Source: Stenotrophomonas sp. SY1
GTDB taxonomy: Bacteria > Pseudomonadota > Gammaproteobacteria > Xanthomonadales > Xanthomonadaceae
Length of the DNA stretch: 64,000 nt
Assembly: GCF_021202945.1 (NCBI RefSeq)
Contig: NZ_JAJOYR010000001.1
Coordinates: forward strand, 124,001 to 188,000
Direction of reading: 5' to 3'
This document shows, piece by piece, positions 59,040 through 64,000 of the stretch; positions within the stretch are counted from its first letter, which is position 1, and each line of letters opens with the position of its first letter. The position numbers were made by a program, and so were the translations under genes. The notes under the pieces are model-generated. The model was given only the letters and a program-made list of their open reading frames with translations, was not told the origin of the DNA and made no database searches.

Positions 59040-59064
59040 GCTTCGCGGCTCACGCCGCTCCTGC
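59040..59064 (-). repeat. Single GTAGGAGCGGC-type palindrome
   Basis: GCTTCGCGGCTCACGCCGC followed by TCCTGC, i.e. one arm without a partner, 65 bases from the alpha/beta hydrolase stop. Confidence 0.8.
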
Positions 59065-59128
59065 AGGGCGGCCGGCATGCGCGATGCCGTTGTTGCCAAG
59101 TGCCGCTATCCAGTCGCCAGGCCGCAGG

Positions 59129-59989
59129 CTACGTGCCCGGCAGCGTGGCGATGAAGTCGACGATGATGCTGGCCACTGCCTGCGGATCGTCCATGTGCAC
59201 ATGATGGTGGCCGGCCAGCGTGTGCAGACGGCCGTCGGGCAGCAGCGCCGCACGCTGGCTGCGTTCGGGTTCGGGGAAGTACGGCTGCGCCGGGGTGGCG
59301 TAGATCACCTGCACCGGGCATTGGATGGTGCTGACCACGTCGCAGACCTGGTCTTCGGTCATGCGTACCGCGGTGGGCAGCATCAGTCGTGGATCACTGC
59401 GCCAGGTCCAGCCGCCTTCGACCGGTTGCACACCGCGCTCCACCAGCAGGCGCGCCGAGCTTTCACTGAGCTGGTTGACCATCATCCGCGCGCGTACCGG
59501 CGCGGCCAGGTCGGGAAACACGCGCAGCTGTTTGGCATCGAGCTTCATCGCCGCGTCGACGTGGGCGCGCAGCCGTTGCACGGTTTCGTTGGCCGGTGCA
59601 GCCAGGCCACCCAGCGCTTCGATCGACACCAACGCCTGCACCCGCTCCCCGGCAACGGCCGCAACCAGGCTGGCGATGGCCGCGCCCATCGAGTGGCCCA
59701 GCAACACGAAACGCTCCCAGCCCAGTGCGTCGGCGATGGCCAGCGTCTGCACGATGGCCTGTGGCGTGGTGTACGGCGTGGTCAGCGGCAGGTGGTCGCT
59801 GAAGCCGTGGCCGGGCAGGTCGACCATGGCGATGTCGAGCATCGGCAGCTGTTCGGCCAGCGGCAGGAAGCTGGCGGCATTGTCCAGCCAGCCGTGCAGG
59901 GCCAGTACCTTCAACCCGCTCGGTGTGCCTGCGCGCAGGCCGGCGACGCGTTGCTCGCCCAGCTGCAGTTCGAATGCGGTGGCGTTCAT
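59129..59989 (-). CDS. Alpha/beta hydrolase
   Basis: A 286-residue protein with the alpha/beta hydrolase landmarks: oxyanion region [13 protein letters not shown], nucleophile elbow [12 protein letters not shown] (Ser) and the late His in [12 protein letters not shown]. No signal peptide. Substrate unknown; a serum-hydrolase-like esterase is the closest general match. It overlaps hemH by 4 bases (ATGA), so the two are translationally coupled. Confidence 0.88.
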   Translation of the reverse strand: MNATAFELQLGEQRVAGLRAGTPSGLKVLALHGWLDNAASFLPLAEQLPMLDIAMVDLPGHGFSDHLPLTTPYTTPQAIVQTLAIADALGWERFVLLGHSMGAAIASLVAAVAGERVQALVSIEALGGLAAPANETVQRLRAHVDAAMKLDAKQLRVFPDLAAPVRARMMVNQLSESSARLLVERGVQPVEGGWTWRSDPRLMLPTAVRMTEDQVCDVVSTIQCPVQVIYATPAQPYFPEPERSQRAALLPDGRLHTLAGHHHVHMDDPQAVASIIVDFIATLPGT

Positions 59990-60948
59990 GTCGTCTGTGC
60001 CGTTGCCAGTGCCGCCAATGCACGGGCATGCGCCGGCGCATCGTTCAGGCAGGGGATGTAGCGCATGTGCGCGCCGCGTGCGGTCAGGCTGGCGGAGAAG
60101 CCCATCGCGACTTCCTCCAGCGTTTCCAGGCAGTCAGTGGCAAAGCCGGGGCAGACCACGTCGATGCTCTTGATGCCGCTCTCGGCCATCGCCCAGAGCG
60201 TCGGTTCGGCATAGGGTTCCAGCCAGCGTTCGCGACCAAAGCGTGACTGGTAGGCCAGCGTCCATTGGTCATCGGACAGGCCCAGCGCCGCAGCGATGGC
60301 CTGGGCACTGGCTTGGCAGCGCAGCGGGTAGGGGTCACCGGCATCGGCCAGCCGCTGCGGAATGCCGTGGAAGGAGAACATCAATTTTTCGCCACGCCCG
60401 TGCTGTTGCCAATGCGAGGCGATGGACGCCGCCACGGCGGCAACCCACTGCGGGTCTTCGGCGTAGTCACGGATCAGCTCCACCTTCACCTGCGGGTTGC
60501 GTGCCTGCCATTGCTGCACGCAATCCTCGACCGAAGCGGTGGTGGTGGTGGAGTACTGCGGATACAACGGCAGTATCACGATGCGGCGCATGCCTTCGGC
60601 GGCCAGTGCATCCAGCGCCGGTTGCAGGGCCGGGCGGCCGTAGCGCATGGCATCGCGCACGCGCCACTGCGGCATTTCGTGCTGGATGTTCCTGGTCAGG
60701 CGATGGGTATGGACGGCCAGCGGCGAGCCTTCAGGCATCCATATCTGTGCGTATTTTTCCGCCGAGCGGCCGGCGCGCAGCGGCAGGATCAGCCCATGCA
60801 GCAAAGGCTTCCACAGCAAAGGGGGAATGGACACCACGCGCCGATCGCCGAGGAACTCGGCCAGGTAGCGACGTACCGCCGGGGCGGTGGGTGTCTCGGG
60901 CGTGCCTAGGTTGACCGCGAGCAACGCGGTGGTGGGTGCGTCGGACAT
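59986..60948 (-). CDS. hemH: Ferrochelatase
   Basis: 320 residues from ATG 60948 ([20 protein letters not shown]). It inserts Fe2+ into protoporphyrin IX, the last step of heme synthesis. Family marks are VNLGTP near the start, ILPLYPQYS, the metal-site His in [19 protein letters not shown] and the Glu cluster of [15 protein letters not shown]. An upstream ATG at 60957 is possible. Its coupling with an alpha/beta hydrolase gene is the only neighbour clue. Confidence 0.95.
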   Translation of the reverse strand: MSDAPTTALLAVNLGTPETPTAPAVRRYLAEFLGDRRVVSIPPLLWKPLLHGLILPLRAGRSAEKYAQIWMPEGSPLAVHTHRLTRNIQHEMPQWRVRDAMRYGRPALQPALDALAAEGMRRIVILPLYPQYSTTTTASVEDCVQQWQARNPQVKVELIRDYAEDPQWVAAVAASIASHWQQHGRGEKLMFSFHGIPQRLADAGDPYPLRCQASAQAIAAALGLSDDQWTLAYQSRFGRERWLEPYAEPTLWAMAESGIKSIDVVCPGFATDCLETLEEVAMGFSASLTARGAHMRYIPCLNDAPAHARALAALATAQTT

Positions 60949-61132
60949 GACGCGCATTTTCGCAGGTAACGCCGCTGAGGAGGAAATGTGCAGGCATCCG
61001 GGCTGCCCTGCCTTTCACTTCTCACGGATGATCACTGGCTCCGGGCCCTGCCACTCACCACCGATTCATAGCGGCAGCCCTAATTTCAGGCACTTGCGTT
61101 ATCTTCCCGTGTATCGACCTACGGAGTTCACC

Positions 61133-62032
61133 ATGCGCCGCCTGCCGTGCCTTGTCCTGTTGCTGTCCGCGAGCCTGTTGTCCGCCACTGCGCTTGCCGG
61201 CCCCAAGGAAGACCAGCGCGCCCGCAATGCGGTGCGGGTACTGGCTGAAATCCAGGATATTCCCGAGCAGGCCATTCCCGACAAGCTGCTCGATGAAGGC
61301 CGCGCGGTCGTGGTCATTCCCGACACGATCAAGGCTGGCCTGGTGCTGGGCGGACGTCGTGGCCATGGCCTGATGTCGGTCAAGACGGCCGATGGCAGCT
61401 GGTCCAACCCGGTGTTCATCAAGCTCACCGGCGGCAGCATCGGCTTCCAGGCCGGCGTGCAGTCCTCGGACGTGATCCTGGTGTTCCGCAATGACCGCAG
61501 CCTGGACAACATCGTGAACGGCAAGTTCACCCTCGGCGCCGATGCCGGTGTGGCTGCCGGCCCGGTCGGCCGCAACGCCGCTGCCGCCACTGACGGCCAG
61601 CTCAAGGCTGAGATCTGGTCGTGGTCGCGCGCGCGCGGCCTGTTTGCCGGCGTGGCGCTGGATGGCGCGGTGCTGCAGATTGATGATGCCGCCAACCTCG
61701 ATGCCTACGGCCAGGGCACCACGCCGCGCATGATCATCGAAAGCCGCCTGACTGCTGCACCTTCCAGTGATGTGGTGGCATTCCGTGACCGCCTGGAAGA
61801 ATCCACCTACGCAGCGCGCCAGAAGCGCGGCACGCAGGGCGCCGCCGCGCCGGTTGTGGCCTCGGCCAATCGCGCTGCACCGGTCAGCGTTCAGGCTCCG
61901 GTCGCCGAAGGCGCCGATACCGCCACCACCGCGCCCATTCAGTCGGCGCCGGCGCAGGCTGCGCCGCAGCAGGGTTTCCAGCCGGTGAGCGAAGGCGAAA
62001 TCCGCACCGAATCGCTCGATGGCGGCAACTGA
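61133..62032 (+). CDS. Exported SYLF-domain lipid-binding protein
   Basis: A 299-residue protein with a signal peptide (LVLLLSASLLSATALAG). The SYLF (YSC84/DUF500-type) domain spans about residues 25-215 with GRAVVVIPDTIKAGLVLGGR, TGGSIGFQAGVQSSDVILVF, FTLGADAGVAAGPVGR and GLFAGVALDGAVLQID. Bacterial members bind lipids in the periplasm. A 75-residue Ala/Pro/Gln-rich tail follows and is not part of the domain. CGGAG at 61122 supports ATG 61133. Confidence 0.9.
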   Translation: MRRLPCLVLLLSASLLSATALAGPKEDQRARNAVRVLAEIQDIPEQAIPDKLLDEGRAVVVIPDTIKAGLVLGGRRGHGLMSVKTADGSWSNPVFIKLTGGSIGFQAGVQSSDVILVFRNDRSLDNIVNGKFTLGADAGVAAGPVGRNAAAATDGQLKAEIWSWSRARGLFAGVALDGAVLQIDDAANLDAYGQGTTPRMIIESRLTAAPSSDVVAFRDRLEESTYAARQKRGTQGAAAPVVASANRAAPVSVQAPVAEGADTATTAPIQSAPAQAAPQQGFQPVSEGEIRTESLDGGN

Positions 62033-62105
62033 CCTTTGGCATAGCGATCGGGTAATGCCCGGTGCGCTATGCTCACCCACCTTCCACAAATAACGCGAGC
62101 GGATC

Positions 62106-62333
62106 ATGGGCAGTTTCAGCATCTGGCACTGGTTGGTCGTGCTGGTCATCGTCCTGCTGGTGTTTGGCACCAAGCGCTTGACCAGCGGCGCCAAGGACCT
62201 TGGCAGCGCGGTCAAGGAATTCAAGAAGGGCATGCGCGACCAGGACAAGCCGGCAGCTCAGCTGGGCGATGAATCGGCCAAGGCCGAGAACAGCCAGGAA
62301 AAGCAGTCCGAGCACGACAATCAAGCACGCTGA
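62106..62333 (+). CDS. tatA: Sec-independent translocase subunit TatA
   Basis: 75 residues: [20 protein letters not shown] transmembrane helix, the GTKRL turn, an amphipathic helix ([16 protein letters not shown]) and an acidic tail. TatA oligomers form the pore for folded twin-arginine substrates, such as the GH127 protein of this window. First gene of tatABC. Confidence 0.95.
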   Translation: MGSFSIWHWLVVLVIVLLVFGTKRLTSGAKDLGSAVKEFKKGMRDQDKPAAQLGDESAKAENSQEKQSEHDNQAR

Positions 62334-62348
62334 TCCGGAGTACCGGGC

Positions 62349-62819
62349 GTGTTCGATATTGGTTTCAGTGAGCTGCTGCTGATTGCGGTAGTGGCATTGG
62401 TGGTGCTGGGTCCGGAGCGTCTGCCCAAGGCGGCGCGCTTTGCCGGCCTGTGGGTGCGGCGTGCCCGTGGCCAATGGGATTCGGTCAAGCAGGAGCTGGA
62501 ACGCGAACTGCACGCCGAGGAAATCAAGCGCAATCTGCAGGATGTGCGCCAGTCGATGCAGCAGGCCGGAACCGAGCTGCGCGACCAGGCCCGCAGCGTG
62601 CAGGGCGAGGCGGATGCCTTCAAGCAGGAAGTCGAGCGTCCGGCTGACGCCGCCGCACCGGTGGCTGAAACGGTGATCGAGCCGCGGCCGATCGCCTTGG
62701 CCGAGCCGGCGCCGGAACAACTCAATCGCGCCATCGCGCTGGACGAAGTCCCCGCGCCGGCCCCCGCCGATGCCGAACCGGCCAACAGCGCCGAAGCCAC
62801 GCCGGAGCGGCCGCAATGA
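62349..62819 (+). CDS. tatB: Sec-independent translocase subunit TatB
   Basis: 156 residues from GTG 62349. It has the TatB type of N-terminus ([25 protein letters not shown], with the Glu and Pro expected of TatB) and a long amphipathic helix. The Ala/Pro/Glu-rich tail is of variable sequence. TatB with TatC recognises the twin-arginine signal. It begins 15 bases after tatA and overlaps tatC by 4 bases. Confidence 0.94.
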   Translation: MFDIGFSELLLIAVVALVVLGPERLPKAARFAGLWVRRARGQWDSVKQELERELHAEEIKRNLQDVRQSMQQAGTELRDQARSVQGEADAFKQEVERPADAAAPVAETVIEPRPIALAEPAPEQLNRAIALDEVPAPAPADAEPANSAEATPERPQ

Positions 62820-63565
62820 GCGATTCCAGTTTCAATGAAAGCCCGTTGATCGAGCACCTGATCGAGCTGCGCGCGCGCCTGGTGCGCGGCCTGCTCGGGC
62901 TGGGCGTGGTGCTGCTGGCGCTGCTGCCGTTCTCACGCACGCTGTATCACCACCTGGCCACGCCGCTGGTGTCGCAGCTGCCTGCCGGGCAGACGATGAT
63001 CGCCACCAACCCGGCCGGTGCGTTCTTCGCACCGTTGAAGCTGACCTTCTTCGCCGCCGTGTTCGTGGCTGTGCCCTGGCTGCTGTACCAGGCCTGGGCA
63101 TTCGTGAAGCCGGGCCTGTATGCGCGCGAGAAACGCCTGGCTGTGCCCTTGCTGGGCTCGGCGGTGGCGCTGTTCTACATCGGCTGTGCGTTCGCGTACT
63201 TCCTGGTGCTGCCGGCGGTGTTCCATTTCCTGACCACGTTCCGCCCGGACGTGATCGCCATTACCCCGGACGCCACCGCCTACCTGGATTTCGTGCTGGC
63301 CATTTTCTTCGCCTTCGGTTTCAGCTTCGAGCTGCCGGTGGCGATGGTGATCCTGGTGCTGCTGGGTTGGGTCAGCCCGCAGCAGCTGCGTGATGGGCGT
63401 GGCTACGCGGTGGTGGGCATCTTCGTGCTCGCCGCGATCCTGACGCCGCCGGACGTGGTGTCGCAGCTGATGCTGGCCATTCCCATGTGCATCCTCTACG
63501 AGCTGGGCATCCATGCCTCACGTTGGTTGCTGCCGCGTGACCAGGACAAGACAGCCGCTTCCTGA
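62816..63565 (+). CDS. tatC: Sec-independent translocase subunit TatC
   Basis: 249 residues with six membrane segments. The conserved start [16 protein letters not shown] and the [19 protein letters not shown] and FGFSFELPV blocks (with the Glu of the substrate site) identify it. TatC is the signal-recognition core of the Tat system. The stop is followed by a weak hairpin (CCTGTCAG-CAC-CTGACGGG) at 63570 that could end the operon. Confidence 0.96.
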   Translation: MSDSSFNESPLIEHLIELRARLVRGLLGLGVVLLALLPFSRTLYHHLATPLVSQLPAGQTMIATNPAGAFFAPLKLTFFAAVFVAVPWLLYQAWAFVKPGLYAREKRLAVPLLGSAVALFYIGCAFAYFLVLPAVFHFLTTFRPDVIAITPDATAYLDFVLAIFFAFGFSFELPVAMVILVLLGWVSPQQLRDGRGYAVVGIFVLAAILTPPDVVSQLMLAIPMCILYELGIHASRWLLPRDQDKTAAS

Positions 63566-63663
63566 ATAGACCTGTCAGCACCTGACGGGGTTCTGCGTTA
63601 CCTTCTGGCCCAAATCTGGCTGCGCGTTGATCGGGCAGGCGTAGGCGCGGCAAGGGGGATTGC

Positions 63664-64000
63664 ATGACGAATAAGAACGGCGGTTGGATCGGCAACGTTT
63701 CGTTGCTTGGCAAGATGTTGGCAGCCTTTGCGTTGGTGTTCCTGTGTTTTCTGGCTGAAGGCGTGGTCAGTTACCGGACCTCGGCGCAGGACGAGGCCAC
63801 ACGCAGGCACGAGGGCCGGCAGATCGAAGTGATCCGTCAGGTGGGAGCGGCCATGCAGGCGGTGCGCCTGCAGCAGATCACGCTGCGCAACCAGCTGTTG
63901 GGCGAAGGCGAGAATCAGCTGGAGGTGTTGGAGCAGCAGCGCATGCTGCGTGACAAGGCGCTGGTGGCGGCCATCGCCGCAGGCGACCCGGCGCAGGTTG
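63664..64000 (+). CDS. Methyl-accepting chemotaxis protein, 3' truncated by the window
   Basis: The first 112 residues from ATG 63664. A short cytoplasmic start is followed by a membrane helix (LLGKMLAAFALVFLCFLAEGVV) and the opening of a periplasmic helical bundle (EVIRQVGAAMQAVRLQQITLRNQLLGEGE), in the style of 4-helix-bundle sensor chemoreceptors. The HAMP and signalling parts lie outside the window, so identification as a chemoreceptor rather than another membrane sensor is provisional. Confidence 0.72.
   Translation, partial: MTNKNGGWIGNVSLLGKMLAAFALVFLCFLAEGVVSYRTSAQDEATRRHEGRQIEVIRQVGAAMQAVRLQQITLRNQLLGEGENQLEVLEQQRMLRDKALVAAIAAGDPAQV

Overview
This window is GC-rich, densely coded DNA from a gammaproteobacterium of the Xanthomonadaceae, most likely Stenotrophomonas or a close relative. 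The inference rests on gene content and protein style (large TonB-dependent receptors, gltBD, plsB, rlmF, tatABC), on frequent translationally coupled ATGA overlaps, and on many short palindromic intergenic repeats that start with GTAGGAGCGGC. No rRNA, tRNA, CRISPR array, prophage or insertion sequence was seen. Everything here is read from sequence; no database search was run.

Region 1 (1-21541) is the most coherent accessory locus. It starts inside a three-subunit D-hydroxyproline dehydrogenase (FAD subunit, [2Fe-2S] subunit, FAD/NAD subunit). A DapA-family deaminase and an alpha-ketoglutarate semialdehyde dehydrogenase follow, completing the route from cis-4-hydroxy-D-proline to 2-oxoglutarate. 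Further along come an M24 Xaa-Pro-type peptidase, an amino-acid permease, an exported S9 prolyl-peptidase, an exported DUF885 metallo-hydrolase, a TonB-dependent receptor, an exported amidohydrolase, a Tat-exported GH127 beta-L-arabinofuranosidase and, convergently, a delta1-pyrroline-2-carboxylate reductase. GH127 enzymes include ones that remove arabinose from hydroxyproline-linked glycans. I therefore read the whole block as a candidate utilisation locus for hydroxyproline-rich glycoproteins such as plant extensins: deglycosylate, import, cut to amino acids, oxidise hydroxyproline.

Region 2 (21953-37801) holds glutamate synthase (gltD, gltB), two I78-type protease-inhibitor genes, a saccharopine-dehydrogenase-like oxidoreductase, a BlaI/M56 (BlaR-like) regulatory pair with two visible operator dyads, a 134-bp tandem repeat, and an MrfA/MrfB-like (YprA/YprB) helicase-exonuclease repair pair. 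The exonuclease carries peptide repeats encoded by palindromic repeat DNA inserted in frame.

Region 3 (38064-56436) is mostly housekeeping: tmk, rlmF, a DUF3667 membrane protein, an NTF2-like exported protein, an IgaA-family membrane protein, yceH, a lipoprotein acid phosphatase coupled to pyrF, plsB, a PAS/LuxR-type regulator, a YdcH-like small protein, ttcA, rdgC and a YgjP-like metallopeptidase. A possible small RNA with a clear intrinsic terminator follows pyrF.

Region 4 (56612-64000) contains a chemoreceptor, an alpha/beta hydrolase coupled to hemH, a SYLF-domain protein, tatABC and the start of a second chemoreceptor cut by the window end. Two repeat families mark many gene borders: GTAGGAGCGGC-type palindromes (12.4, 34.3-34.6 and 58.8-59.1 kb) and C/G-rich hairpins of the form CCTCTCCC-loop-GGGAGAGG (6.1, 20.4, 21.8, 23.5, 32.9, 37.8 and 41.3 kb).
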